This document shows, one piece after another, positions 19,548-30,544 of a DNA stretch of 64,000 nt. Each line of letters opens with the position of its first letter. Position 1 is the stretch's first letter. This DNA is from Siphonodentalium dalli (taxonomy: Eukaryota > Mollusca > Scaphopoda > Gadilida > Siphonodentaliidae), in contig CP136065.1 in the NCBI GenBank assembly GCA_032622095.1, forward strand, positions 68,167,675 through 68,231,674. The letters are read 5' to 3'. Below the pieces are notes generated by a model, which was not told the DNA's origin, made no database searches, and was given only the letters and a program-made list of their open reading frames with translations. Both the position numbers and the translations under genes were made by a program.

Positions 19548-21345
19548 AAACTCGGACGTCAGTTTAGTCTCTTTCTTTGTGCGTTAGATTAGACGACCCA
19601 TAAATCATAAACAAACATTTTCTAGAACTGGAAGCGGAATTACGAAAACAATTGGTTGGGGGTGGCGAATTACTTTATTCTTAAAACGTAAATGTCAGAC
19701 GAGTTTACATGAAGTGAATAACTTTATTCTGAAAACTTGCATGTCAGATGAGTTTATTGTTTTTATGCATTATATTAGACGATCCTTCAATCATAAACAA
19801 TCATTTTCTGGAAGTGGAATTCCGAAAAAAAATCTGCGATCTGAATTGGTTGGGATGGGAGGGGTGGCGAATAACTTTATTCTTAAAACGTGGATGTCAG
19901 ATGAGTTTCTTGCTTTGTGCATTATGTTAGGCGTTTATGATTGAAGGACTGTCTAATCTAATGCATAAAGTAACAAGATCATCTGACATCCAAGTTTTAA
20001 GAATAAAGTTATTCGCCACACCATCCCCAACCCCACCCACCAACCAATTCAAATCGCACATTTGTGTTCGCAATTCCAGTTCAATCAAATGTTTGTTTAT
20101 GATTGAAGGATCATCTAATCCAATGTACACAATAAGAAACTCATCTGACATCCTAGTATTAAGAATAATGTTATTCGCCACCCCCCCCCCCCCCCCCCCC
20201 CCACACCCATCAACCACCAACCAATACAGAATTTCATATCGCAGATTTGGGTTCGCAATTCGACTTCCAGTTCTATAAAATGATTTGTTTGTGAATGAAT
20301 GATCGTCTATTCTAATGCACAAATTAAGAAGCTCATCTGAAATCCAAGTTTTAAGAATAAAGTTTTTCACCACAATCCCGCAGAAGTTTGTTCGCAATTC
20401 CAGTTATATAAAATGATTGTTTATGATTGAAGGATCGTCGAATCTAATACAAAAAGTAAGAAATTTATCTACGTCGGAGTTTAAAGACTACTGTTATTCG
20501 CCACCCCCCCAGTTTTACGAATAATGTTATTCGCCACCCCCACCCACCAGCCAATACAGAATTTCATATCGCAGATATTTAATCGCAATTCGAATTCCAG
20601 TTCTATAAAATGATTGTTTATGCATGAAGGATCGTCTAATATAATGCACAAAGTAAGAAGCTCATCTGACATTCAAGTTTTAAGAATAAAGTTATTCGCC
20701 ACCCCCCTCCCCCACCCACCAAACAATTCAGATCGCAGATGTTTGTTCGCAATTCCACTTCCAGTTCTATAAATTGATTGTTTATGATTGAAGAGTCGTC
20801 TAATCTAATGTACAAAGTAAGAAACTCTTCTGACATCCAAGTATTAAGAATAAAGTTATTCGCCACCCCTCCCCCACCCACCAACCAATACATAATTTCA
20901 TATCGCAGATGTTAAATCCCAATTCGACTTCCAGTTCTATAAAATGATTGTTTATGAATGAAGGATCGTCTAATCTAATGTACAAAGTAAGAAACTCTTC
21001 TGACATCCAAGTATTAAGAATAAAGTTATTCGCCACCCCCTCCCCACCCACCAACCAATACAGAATTTCATATTGCAGATTTTTATTCGCAATTCGACTT
21101 CCAGTTCTATAAAATGATTGTTTATGAATGAATGATCGTCTAATCTAATGCACAAAGTAAGAAGCTTTTGTGACATCCTAGTTTTAAGAATAAAGTTACC
21201 CCCCCCCCCCCCCCCCCCCCCCCACCCACCAACCTATTCCGATCGCAGAATTAGGTTCGCAATTCCACTTCCAGTTTTATAAAATTATTGCTTATGATGG
21301 AAGGATCGTCTAATCTAATACACAAAGTAAGAAACTTATCTACGT
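19503..21345. repeat. ~165 bp minisatellite that switches strand near 19940
   Basis: Units contain GTGGCGAATAACTTTATT, a TCAGATGAGTTT block, AATCATAAACAATCATTTT and a G-rich linker. Plus-orientation units start near 19527, 19663 and 19865. From about 19940 the same unit appears as its complement, with GTTATTCGCCAC at 20008, 20170, 20495, 20526, 20691, 20855 and 21025, spaced about 160-170 apart in the clean part. G or C runs of 24, 22 and 25 bases lie at 19503, 20181 and 21199. Glycine-rich translated frames here come only from the repeat. Confidence 0.9.
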
Positions 21346-22126
21346 CAGAGTGGAAATATGCGCACTTGGAACATTGTAGAACGAAACTCGGCATTGAGAG
21401 TCCTTTGTTCCAAGTCACCTTGCATGAGGACTAAACTGTTTTATGTGTCACTTAGAATGATATAGCAACCTGGAAATTATAAAAAATATCCTGGTCGACT
21501 TGTCCCATGTGCATATATTTAAATTATTACGTATTCAAATAGAATACATGGAATCTTCTTACAACCTAAAACTGGCTGGTTTTAATTATCTGTATTTTGA
21601 TAACAAAAAGAAGCGACATACTGATGTTAAAAACGAAAGAAATGTCTTCCTCAAATATTGGATTCCGAATTAATATTCGAAATTCGGCTGTGAATGGGGT
21701 AAAATAGCACGATTACAGTTTAATTTGTTATTATATTATATCGCTTCTTGTCACTCTCTGATGATCGCCTTTACATTGGAAAGTATACTATGAGCTGGTA
21801 TGAGTTCATGATTTAAGCGCACCGAACATGGTGCAATACACATATGTAAGAATCAGCATATTATTATTAACGATAATCTGTGTGCAAGCAACCGACACAT
21901 ACTCGTGTAGGCACATGCCTATGTTGATTGCAGGGTTTCCCGGCCTTGCCCACATTAAAAATTAACCTATCTTGTTTAATATTTGTTATCAGATAAAAAA
22001 ATATTAATATACATACAAATTTGGTTGAGTAATTGGGCCTCATCTTCAAAGATTGGTCCGTTTCACGAACCTTTTATGGCACCCTCACGTGAACACCTAT
22101 CCTTGATCGGACTGGATGAATGATAT
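21346..22126. other. Stretch without supported features
   Basis: AT-rich, no repeat family or exon recognised. Confidence 0.5.
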
Positions 22127-22381
22127 ATGTATAACACACACAAAGTCAATAGAAAATATGATAATTTTACTAGACTGCGAATAATTAATCATAAATTAGA
22201 TACCAAAAAGGATGCCACACACAAACACCGATGGCATTGGAACATGGGCTATACATATTTTTCCCATAGCACTATAGAAGACGAAAAGCACATTCCTTTA
22301 GAATGGAGCGCTTCCCGCACAAAATGTGTTGAGCACGTCAACCATATGGAGCTACATTTCCAAGATTTCAAGAAAGCATGA
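22127..22381 (+). pseudogene. Decayed LINE C-terminal fragment
   Basis: The plus-strand frame reads FTRLRIINHKLDTKKD followed by a degraded IEDEKHIPLEW segment. This lines up with FTRLRISNHRLEIE and the cysteine-histidine region of the LINE at 17600-18735. The cysteines of the knuckle are lost. It is probably an old copy of a related element. Confidence 0.5.
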
Positions 22382-22479
22382 CTTTAATTGAACAACTTGT
22401 CAAAAACGTATCCCAAAAGATTCTAAATATATGAAGTTATAGTTGTGATATGATCCACATATTATTCATGGCACACGAT

Positions 22480-22630
22480 GAGCATCGCATTCCTGTCGTA
22501 TAGACACCACCAATTTGGAAACTTTAAACCAACATTTTTAATAATTTTGGCGCTCCTTCCAATTCTCCCCAGTCATGACTCGAATGGTGCCCCTTTAAAT
22601 TTAAATTACATAATTTTGTTTCTTATATCA
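22480..22630 (+). repeat. Diverged family C internal unit
   Basis: TTTTGGCGCTCCTTCC, then CATGACTCGAATGGTGCCCC and TTTAAATTTAAATTAC match the order in family C units at 40500-42100. It is short and decayed. Confidence 0.5.
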
Positions 22631-23204
22631 TGGAAATATCGTTATTTTAGTTCGCAGGAAGTCCACGATAAAAACGTTTTTCTACCATTTCCTACGAAAT
22701 TCCCTGATACAATTGGCGATAACGAATTGGCGATAAAAACATCTGTATCGTTACTGCAGTTGCGATACAAGGCGCTCGTGACGTCGTTGCCTGGTTCAAA
22801 ATCATGAATGAACTGACGTCACATCAATCGCGTGAAAAATCAAAACGACATTCCAACGTATATTCTTGCGTACTATAAACAAATAATTCCAAGGTTTTAA
22901 CATTATTTGATTGCCTACCATCATGGGTATTATGGTATAACATATCACAAAGTAACTAATATGTATTTGTTCAGTATTTATTATAAGTGTAAGAGATTTT
23001 GTCCATTTAATATAATTTCCGTTAACTTGCAGGTTGTGAGAATTTAGCAAAGCGAGCTAATCTCGTGACACAGATATATTTGCAGGTTGGCAGAATTTAC
23101 CCAAGAAAGCTAATCGTCGGACACAAATTCAAGAGTTTTGACATTTAAGAAACTCATAAAATGTAATTTGTGCGGTGGATTCTGTCACACCAATCGTAGA
23201 TAAA
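22631..23204. other. Stretch without supported features
   Basis: I see only short open frames in all frames and no repeat family. Two weakly similar segments near 23035-23060 and 23083-23110 share TTGCAGGTTG-like text. Confidence 0.4.
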
Positions 23205-23372
23205 TGTGTTATATACACAATGTGTTTGTAACGATTCATGTATCGCGACACGGCTAGTTTTCGTAACCATATAGCGACTCGGCGACCAAGGTCGCCTCGT
23301 CGCAATATGGCCACGAAAACTAGCCTCATCGCGATACATGAATCGATACAAATACATTGTGTATATAACACA
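23205..23372. repeat. 168 bp imperfect palindrome (foldback)
   Basis: The arms start and end TGTGTTATATACACAATG / its complement. They continue through CGATTCATGTATCGCG and GGCTAGTTTTCG on the left with about a dozen mismatches on the right. The centre is GGCGACC-AA-GGTCGCC. Open frames on both strands over this segment are a product of the symmetry. Confidence 0.9.
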
Positions 23373-23394
23373 TATTTATATAAATTTTGGTCAT

Positions 23395-23620
23395 GCTCAC
23401 TCAGCCCCGTTCCTGACTCCGGCCGTGCCACCTTGGCAACTTTAAATCATATCATAGATGCGTTGTACAATGCAGATGACAACATATACGTTAGCCGGAA
23501 ATCGACGATAAAAATGTTTTGTCAATGTGTGTTCCTTCCGACCCTCATTCCTGACATGGATGGTACCACATATGTGTATCTAGACCACATACTTAGATTC
23601 CATATAACACATATGCAATT
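23395..23620 (+). repeat. Diverged family C internal units
   Basis: Two degraded units show CCTGACTCCGGCCGTGCCACC then AACTTTAAATCATATCAT, and CTCATTCCTGACATGG then AGACCACATACTTAGATTCC. These match the family C pattern of a CCTGACTCGAAT block followed by AAACCACACAATTAGACTCC. Confidence 0.45.
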
Positions 23621-24035
23621 GTGGAGGAAGTGCTTTGTGTTGTTCCAATATAATCGTCGAACCGTTTTGTGTCAAAATTGTACCTTGCCAACAATAACTA
23701 ATTGTTCCATATCTGGGTGCTTTCTGTTTTCTATTTCTGATACATTTAGAGAGTTTTATTATTACTATATATATACGTCTTTTGGATATCCTATAAAATA
23801 TATCATTGACGGGGTGGCATAGGATGCAAGCGCCCATGGAGTCGAATCCATTTCTTGTAGCAAGAACACACTGAAAATGATACTTAACTCCTGACACAGG
23901 TAGCGTTCATGAAATGATTTTTGTTTCGTTGTGCAGTTTCCCTTTGACAAGCAATGTATTTATGCAATACGACACGGTTATGGCAATCGCACACAAATGA
24001 TATTTCACTGTTTAGTATAGCATGTGCACAGTAAT

Positions 24036-24111
24036 ATATATGGTCCAAGATTGATATAAGACATGTCTATGGGAAATAATTCATTTAAATAAAATGTCTA
24101 TAGGCCTTTCG
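24036..24111. repeat. 75 bp direct repeat, copy 1
   Basis: TATGGTCCAAGATTGATATA through AATGTCTATAGGCCTTTCG recurs at 24944-25017 with a handful of differences. The second copy sits just past the 3' end of the Penelope-like element, so this may be its 3' flanking repeat. Confidence 0.8.
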
Positions 24112-24943
24112 ATTCAGGGATGTGGGAAGGGATGGGTACACAAGTTGACAAAAATACTTATAAATGATTTGCGCTGTCATTGATCCAGTTATAGTCTGAA
24201 CATGTCTTACTGTTACTTGCAGACTTTAATTTGTGAAGGTAATGTAGGTATGTATGTGTATGTATGTAGCTTTAATGATAAGAGTAGAGGCAACTTCAGC
24301 TTCACAGCCACATATTCATAATCACCTATATCGACTGGCAAGTGTCGCTTTTTACCGATCCATCAAGAAAGGGACTTTTAATATTTAATTGGAAAACGTT
24401 GAACGAGTTACTAAACACGACAAGCACAAAGGAAGTTTACTATCAAAGACATACCTGTTGTTTTGTGATGTTGTATATCACTCTTATGAGACTGTTGCCT
24501 TTTTTTGTCGCTGGATTATCGTGAGAGATCAGAATTGGAGAGGGGTCCACAATTAGCCTTTGGTTTATCAAACAACGTTCTATTGACATTAACTTTCTAT
24601 AGGAAAGGCCATAGTGTTTATAGAAGCTCGCCAGATCTACTTGGATAATTGCTTTGTCTGGAATAGACTAGAACATTAAACCGTGAAATTTGCGCACAAT
24701 GGCAATTCAAATTTCGAGATGGATGTAGCCTTATGTCTTTTGCAAAGAAACTGGCTAATATTGACCACTTTTACAAACTAATTGGTTGATCGTTCTAACG
24801 TCCGAACCAGTTATTTATGAACTCTAACATATTTGACGAATATGGCACTGTATGAGTATCCATGTATGCAATTTCCAATGGCATAGCGTCCAATTAAAAC
24901 ATTAATATAAACGGATTTGGTGGTACGCTAATATATGTATATA
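24112..24943. other. Interval between the two 75 bp direct repeats
   Basis: There is a TATG-rich simple repeat near 24240-24270. Otherwise I see no repeat family or exon in these 832 bases. Confidence 0.4.
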
Positions 24944-25017
24944 TATATGGTCCAAGATTGATATAAGACATGTCAATAGAAAATAATTCATTTAAATAAA
25001 ATGTCTATAGGCTTTTC
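24944..25017. repeat. 75 bp direct repeat, copy 2
   Basis: This is the second copy of the 24036-24111 sequence in the same orientation. It lies in what would be the 3' untranslated region of the minus-strand Penelope-like element. Confidence 0.8.
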
Positions 25018-25076
25018 GTGGCATTGCCACTTTTCAATAGACGACAATAATGAATAATGATTATGACGTCATATCG

Positions 25077-25361
25077 TCAAGGGAAATAACTAAATTGAGA
25101 GAGAACGTCATTTCCTGTGTACATTAAGTTTACACTTGAAATGTTTCCGTAAAAGTCTTCTCTTTGCTGCCTGAGTATTTTGCTGTCGGACTGTAGTTTT
25201 TGAAACGGGAAAATCGAAAAGTTCCTACCCCCGCATTCATCCAAATGCTCACTGAGCGGAATTTTTCGATATTCTGGTTGCTTAATTTGCTGCTTGTGAA
25301 TTCTCGTTCTTTCTCGCAGTGTATTGCACGTTTCTCCGATGTAACTTTCTGAACATCCATG
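25077..25361 (-). pseudogene. Penelope-like element, GIY-YIG endonuclease part
   Basis: The minus-strand frame reads SESYIGETCNTLRERTRIHK and then LSEHLDECGGRNFS. These are the YIGE motif, the catalytic-arginine helix and the downstream His/Glu region of the GIY-YIG nuclease of Penelope-like retroelements. It ends at a TGA at 25077-25079 after LSQFSYFP, a normal C-terminal position. The GIY half of the domain lies across the hAT insertion at 27285-27320. This segment has no internal stop, so it is young relative to the RT part. Confidence 0.9.
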
Positions 25362-25511
25362 CAGGGATGTTGCTAGAGGGTCTCCGTTGTGGGGGGGGGT
25401 GTCCACCTTGGGAAATTCCAACTGCACTCCCCCCTTGAGTCGGAATCACACCAACACAACTTTTTGCATAATTCCATTTGCACCCCCCCTTGAATCAGAA
25501 TCACGGCACGG

Positions 25512-25680
25512 TTGGGGTAATCGTAATCAGTAATCGTAATCTAAGTAATCGATTACACAATTTGGAGTAATCACCTGTAATCAGTAATCATGACATTTCT
25601 TGATTACAAGTAATCGTAATTACGATTACTTTCAAAAAAACCTGTAATCATGATTACATTTTGATTACTTTTTGATTACT
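25512..25680. repeat. GTAATC-rich tract inside the hAT element
   Basis: Repeated TAATC/GATTA words run in both orientations, including the palindrome GTAATCGTAATTACGATTAC near 25610-25629. It is probably a subterminal repeat region of the element. Confidence 0.75.
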
Positions 25681-26407
25681 TTTACTAAAATATCCATATG
25701 GATGGCTATTGGATACTCATAGTCTCACACTGTGGTACGTGGAGTGTGCACAGATACAAACAACATATCAGAAAGTTAGTACAATTTGTTCATGTGTTAT
25801 GTTAGTGGTACAGTGTGTACATTCTGGCAGTGGCCACAGATAACAACACACAATTGTTGAATACAGCATGAATGGCAATACATTGTGATAGAAACAATGA
25901 AATGTTCTAATATTAATAAATAGGCTAGCCAACTTCAATTGAGACTAAATTGAATTGGGACTGCTGCAGACAATGGCTGTAGAGTCACACTGGTACAATG
26001 GGGCTAATTAACTAAACAAAGCAGGTGTGATGTACATCCGTAGACCCAATTAGTTGGGTTGTCATTTACTGCACTCATGGAGTTAAGCCTCATGTAATCC
26101 TCATCAGGATTATCAATGGATGATCATCAAATAAACCTTAGTGTTATCTTCATTGTGTTGGGTATTGAATCTAACAGAACATGCAAATAATTTATAATTG
26201 TGTCTGGTGATATTTTCATAAATATTATGCGTTAGTTTCAATGCATGCAATCACAGACCAAACACAAGTTTTGCATAATTCCATTTGCACCCCCCTTGAA
26301 TCAGAATCACAGACCAAACACAAGTTTTGCATAATTCCATTTGCACCCCCTTGCACATCAGTCCTCAGGCATAATATCCTATGTATTCATAAACTATGTT
26401 GTTCTAT

Positions 26408-26960
26408 ATGCCCGGTATAAGAAAATTCAGATACTTTAACCTGAGAATTGCATAAATCCTAACATCTAGTAGCCTACTCCAGACAAATGCACACGGCTAC
26501 GGGTAAGACACCAGGACATTGTGTCCGTCCATGTTTGTTCAGCCCGGTGTGAGAAAATTTGGAAAACTATATAAGAAAATCGCAAATCCTAGCATCTAGA
26601 CTGGCCTCAACTGAAGCTTCCCTAGTGTTGGAAATTTCAAACCTCATACTCCCTCTTAGGTTGGAAGTTTGACCGAATGTACTAAACTATTGTTTTGTTA
26701 AACTAATTAGCAGTTTTGTATTGGTCACGGGGGAGGGACAGTGACACACCGGGCCGACCATGGTTCGGCCCGGTGTTCGAACATTTTGAAATCTGAACAA
26801 GAAAATCGCAAAATCCTACCATCTAGACTAGCCTCAAGTCTTCTTAGAGTTGGAAATTTCAAACCTGACACCCCCCACTTACGTTGGAAAATTTCCAAAT
26901 GATGACAATGTTGACCAAATGTACATTTGTATGACAATATTGTTTTCTTAAATTTAGTAG
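26408..26960. repeat. Tandem units inside the hAT element
   Basis: Three diverged units start with a GCCCGGTRT word (26408, 26539 and 26764) followed by AATCCTAxCATCTAG, with a 227 bp step between the last two. A perfect palindrome CACCGGGCCG...CGGCCCGGTG lies at about 26747-26776. Confidence 0.65.
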
Positions 26961-27276
26961 CAGTTTTGACTAGCCACGGGGGAGGACCAGGACACAAGCT
27001 TTCCAAGTGTTGGAAATTTCCAACCTGTCACCCCCCCCACTAAGGTTGGAAAATTTCCAACTGATGACCATTTCAGTCCAAAATTTTGACAAAAAATAGG
27101 AAAATATGCAAATATTGGTCCAAAAACAATTAATTCCCCCCAATAAATTGTTTGAAAATCAAACGACAAGAACATTTTCAACCCATTGTTGGTGTGAAAT
27201 GAAATTTCCAACTGTTGAAAATTTTGACCAAAGTTGGGGGTGAGACACCCCCACACCCCCTCTAGCCACATTCCTG

Positions 27277-27650
27277 CATCCATGGCAGACGATACAATAG
27301 ATTAAGTTTCTTGTCCCACAGTCCATAGAAACTTTCTGATAAATTTTCATACCATTTTTTAATTTGAGGTTTTCGACTGTATGGATATATTTGCATGTCC
27401 TACATCGTTTGTCACCACATTTATTCACTAAGTTTAATTTCCCACCAGTTGTGAATCTTGCTTTTGTCAGTATCTTTTTCAAGTTTTTTGCCTGATTTCA
27501 TTGCGGCATTCATTGTTTCACTTTTCTGTAGGATGGGAAATAGTTGTTTTGCAACTGTGGCTATATTAGGATTATGTGGGTTATGTGTGGAAACTAATGG
27601 AGTTGGATCCGATATTGGATTTGGTGACATTTCTGCGCGTAGATCCGCGA
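27277..27650 (-). pseudogene. Penelope-like element, linker between RT and nuclease
   Basis: On the minus strand, 27640-27480 reads LVSTHNPHNPNIATVAKQL, the conserved block downstream of the RT. After one frameshift near 27480, ILTKARF leads to KCGDKRCRTCKYI, the C-x4-C-x2-C zinc-binding linker, and to RNLIYCIVCHG, the first half of the GIY-YIG fold. The hAT element interrupts within the HGC codons. The upstream edge is cut by the LINE insertion at about 27650. Confidence 0.88.
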
Positions 27651-27659
27651 TGGGAATGG

Positions 27660-28886
27660 TCCTTGCGCGTTCCCATTCCTAAAATAAATAACTCTAAGGA
27701 AATAACAAACTATCGTCCAATTAGTATTCTACCATCTTTCTCTAAACTGCTTGAAAAAATAATGCAAAAACGACTAGTAGATTTTCTAAATGAACACGAA
27801 ATCTTAAATAAACACCAATATGGATTTAGACCAAATTACTCAACATTTCATTCGATAATGCACCTTCTAGATCATCTCGTTAAAAATAACGATACACCGA
27901 CACGGGATTCCACCTTAGCCGTATTTATCGATTTATCAAAAGCATTCTATACGATCGACCACAACATATTAATATCGAAACTTGACCACTATGGCATCAG
28001 GGGAATAGCGATGTCATGGTTCCATAGTTATCTGAATGATAGGAGGCAATATGTTGAATATAGTGGGAGTACCTCTAGCCTAATGAATACATCCTGTGGG
28101 GTCCCCCAAGGCTCAATTTTAGGGCCGATAATTGTTTTAATATACGTGAACGACATGGTAAATTCCACAACAATGGACATTTTATCGTATGCCGACGACA
28201 CCACACTGTTCACAAGCGGTAAAGATGGTGAACTAGTACACAGTTATGCCAACAATGAATTAGCCAATGTATCCGATTGGTGCTGCTGTAACAAACTTTC
28301 AATAAATATTAATAAAAGCAATTATATGCTTTTACACCCACAAAACAATGACAAAAAATGGAATACTTCGAAATTAAAGCTGAATAACATTGAACTAAAC
28401 CGAATAGGGAATCTTGGGCGTGAATCCTCGACAAAATTTTTAGGCATACACATTGATGAGAACTTGACATTCAATAAGCACATATCAGTAATCTGCTCGA
28501 AAATATCACATGCAATCTACTGCATGAATAAGTTGAAACATGTTTTCCCAAGTAAAGCATTGAAAACATTGTACTATGCACTGATTCAAAGTCACTTAGT
28601 TTATGGTATCCAAATATGGGGTCATGTACCGGAAGTCAAGAGAATATTCCTATTACAAAAACGAGCATTGCGTATAATATGCAATAAGAAGTACAGGAGT
28701 CACACAGATCCACTCTTTAAAAAAGAGAATATCTTGAAAATACATGACTTACACACTCTAAATTCCTCAATGTTCATGCATGACTGGTGTTATAACCGCC
28801 TAGCCCGCGTCTTTTGGAACCATGTACAACAAACGAGCAAAATCAACCCCAAGACACCCGAATCCCGTAATGTTAGAACTCCCTAG
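27660..28886 (+). pseudogene. LINE reverse transcriptase, C-terminal half, YADD intact
   Basis: The single open frame reads VPIPKINNSKEITNYRPISI, FRPNYSTFHS, then motif A FIDLSKAFYTID (usual KAFDT has Tyr in place of Asp at one position, but the catalytic FID is present). CGVPQGSILGP is motif B and SYADDTTLF is motif C. FLGIHIDENLTFNKHI starts the thumb, followed by HLVYGIQIWG, LQKRALRIICNKKYRSHTD and PLFKKENILKIHDL. This order fits CR1/Rex1/Jockey-type LINEs, and the exact clade is not settled. It lacks the N-terminal endonuclease and starts without its own ATG, so it cannot be a complete enzyme. Confidence 0.92.
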
Positions 28887-29061
28887 TACCAAGTGGTCAG
28901 GAAAACTACCCCACCACGCCTTATGGAACAATATGGAAAAAGACCATACTGCTTGCCAAAGCAGGCACACATTGAAGAAGCGCTTACAGATAGCCATGCT
29001 GAAAAATTACCCCGAACATTTACGCTGTAAAAACAAAGGATGTCCCGATTGTGCTCAATAA
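28865..29061 (+). pseudogene. LINE protein C-terminus after a frameshift
   Basis: A +1 frame relative to the upstream RT reads LPHHALWNNMEKDHTACQSR, HTLKKRLQIAMLKNYPEHL and CKNKGCPDC before TAA at 29059-29061. A WN...LP and KKRLK ending with a short cysteine cluster is usual for the C-terminus of these LINEs. The shift near 28830-28880 marks decay. Confidence 0.8.
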
Positions 29062-29269
29062 ACTACACGGATAATCATAGTCATACTCGTTGTAGTTGTA
29101 TAATCCTAATACTATTCAAATAAGTTTCTCCTCAGCTGCATGTGGACACACGTCGCATTCTCGTTCCTAACATGCCCATATATACTGCCACACATAAAAA
29201 ATGTTACCGTACATTATCATGATTTATCTAACGGGACTATTACCATACACCGCCAGATATACATAAAAG

Positions 29270-29309
<40 letters not shown>

Positions 29310-29310
29310 A
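29270..29310 (+). repeat. (TA)n(TG)n microsatellite
   Basis: About 19 TA units are followed by four TG units within the LINE 3' region. Confidence 0.95.
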
Positions 29311-29862
29311 ATATTGATAATTTGAATTATCCCAAAACCTCACTCAACAAAGAGACTTTCCGACGATCCATATAGATTCTCATTCTGTTTACCTATATAA
29401 AGATGGCGGTATCTCTCGCCTGAAACCGTTGTAGCTACAGAAAACAAAATATTTTGCTCCTAATATATACCCATGGAACTGGAACTGGAACTGAAACTGT
29501 TAATATGTTTTAGATAATTTGAACAGTTCAAAAAATTCCTATGGAAAGATAGTACATCTTCGATCTGATAAATCGTCTGGATTGGCTCACAACCACGACA
29601 ATACTCATTTGGGATATGCCCTAAGTACTAGATTCTAAAAAGTTGTATATATGACTATAGTCTGTACAAGTGCGTGGATCTGAAATACAAGCATCTAAGC
29701 TATTACGTATAGTTATACTTGTTTTAGGGGGTAGCAGGAAGACAGCCCGATAGGGCTAAGCTACCCCCGACAATACACTGTTATAATTTATTATGTATTA
29801 CTGCTACTGTGTCATTCGTGTGTATTGTAAATAAACTATTCTATCCTATGTCATCCTGTATC

Positions 29863-30540
29863 AGTTTTTTCGGATAGTGTTGTCTTTCTAGAAACATCTT
29901 CAGTTCAGAACATCTATGGTCACGTTGTTTGTCTTGACTGATGATTGTGCACACCCTCTTGCCAGACAATATGGGATGTTACGCTTAGTGTTCGATGGGT
30001 GGCACGAACGGAAATCCAGATATTGGTGGGTGTCTGTTAGTTTGTAGAATATATCCGTTTGTAATTTATTTTTGTCAGCCAAAACAAGCACATCCATAAA
30101 TGGTAATTTTTCACGCTCCATTCTGATGTAAATTTGATTGACGGATGAAGTGATTTCAGAAGTGAAAGGAACTGATTGAGGGTCTCTGTTGAATCTCCCC
30201 AAATAATGAAACAATCATCCAGATACCTTTTCCATGTACACATAATATGTTCACTGATGTTGGTCTGGAATGATCTTTTACTTTCATATAAAGTTGATGT
30301 TCGAGAAACCCCATTACTAAATTTGCGTAGGTTGGGGCCAATTTTGTACCCATAGCCGTACCTTTAATTTGAAGAAAATATATCTCGTCGAAGAAGAAGT
30401 TATTGTTTTCTAAAACTATGTCAACTGCATTCAGAATGAAATCCTCACTGAAGAGATCATTCAATATATCATTATGTTCCTTCGTCCAAAATTTAATTGC
30501 CTCCTTTCCAGGTGGTGAACAATAAAAGATTTCAAAAATC
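29863..30540 (-). pseudogene. Penelope-like element, reverse transcriptase part
   Basis: The minus-strand reading starts near 30540 with GKEAIKFWTKEHNDI, then LFSEDFILNAVDIVLENNNF and IKGTAMGTKLAPTYANLVMG, the signature block of Penelope-like RTs. After a frameshift near 30240 comes KRYLDDCFIIW with the YLDD catalytic motif. Next comes LPFMDVLVLADKNKLQTDI with TDTHQYLDFRSCHPSN, and after another shift SELKMFLERQHYPKKLIQ. The N-terminal part of the element is missing upstream of 30540. The frameshifts make this part non-functional. Confidence 0.92.
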
Positions 30541-30544
30541 GATA

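Larger units (their letters stand above)
25362..27276. mobile_element. Nonautonomous hAT-type transposon inside the Penelope-like element
   Basis: The ends CAGGGATGTTGCTAGAGGG and (inverted) CAGGAATGTGGCTAGAGGG are flanked by the identical 8-bp CATCCATG at 25354-25361 and 27277-27284. Both the 8-bp duplication and the CAGGG-type end are hallmarks of hAT elements. The 1915 bp interior has no transposase frame. It holds a TAATCGTAATC-rich tract (25512-25680), repeats of TTGCATAATTCCATTTGCAC and three tandem ~130-230 bp units with GCCCGGTGT and ATCTAGACTRGCCTC. Skipping the element and one CATCCATG restores the interrupted nuclease frame exactly. Confidence 0.93.
27650..29862 (+). mobile_element. 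5'-truncated LINE inserted in the Penelope-like element
   Basis: The element begins inside the RT domain, so the endonuclease is missing. The coding part runs to 29061. The ~800 bp 3' region holds a (TA)n tract at 29270-29300, a GGGGGTAGC...GCTACCCCC hairpin at about 29726-29768 and a tail of TCTATCCTATGTCATCC type just before Penelope-like sequence resumes at about 29863. The left junction near 27650 was placed by where the two reading frames change identity. No clear target duplication was found, and about 30 residues of the host element appear to be missing. Confidence 0.85.

Noticed and set aside
19714-21176. Glycine-rich repeated proteins in the family B minisatellite
   Set aside because: Frames come from the ~165 bp repeat and G/C runs. 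Unit lengths vary and stops recur.
19503-21345. CRISPR-like array
   Set aside because: Units are ~165 bp with diverged text throughout and an orientation switch. There are no short identical repeats with unique spacers, and the genome is animal.
23238-23822. 194-codon open frame
   Set aside because: The first third is one arm of a palindrome, the next part is decayed family C sequence, and the start codon lies in the hairpin.
25077-30540. Three separate retroelement genes on the minus strand
   Set aside because: Domain order, frame continuity across the 8-bp duplication and shared strand show one Penelope-like element split by two insertions.
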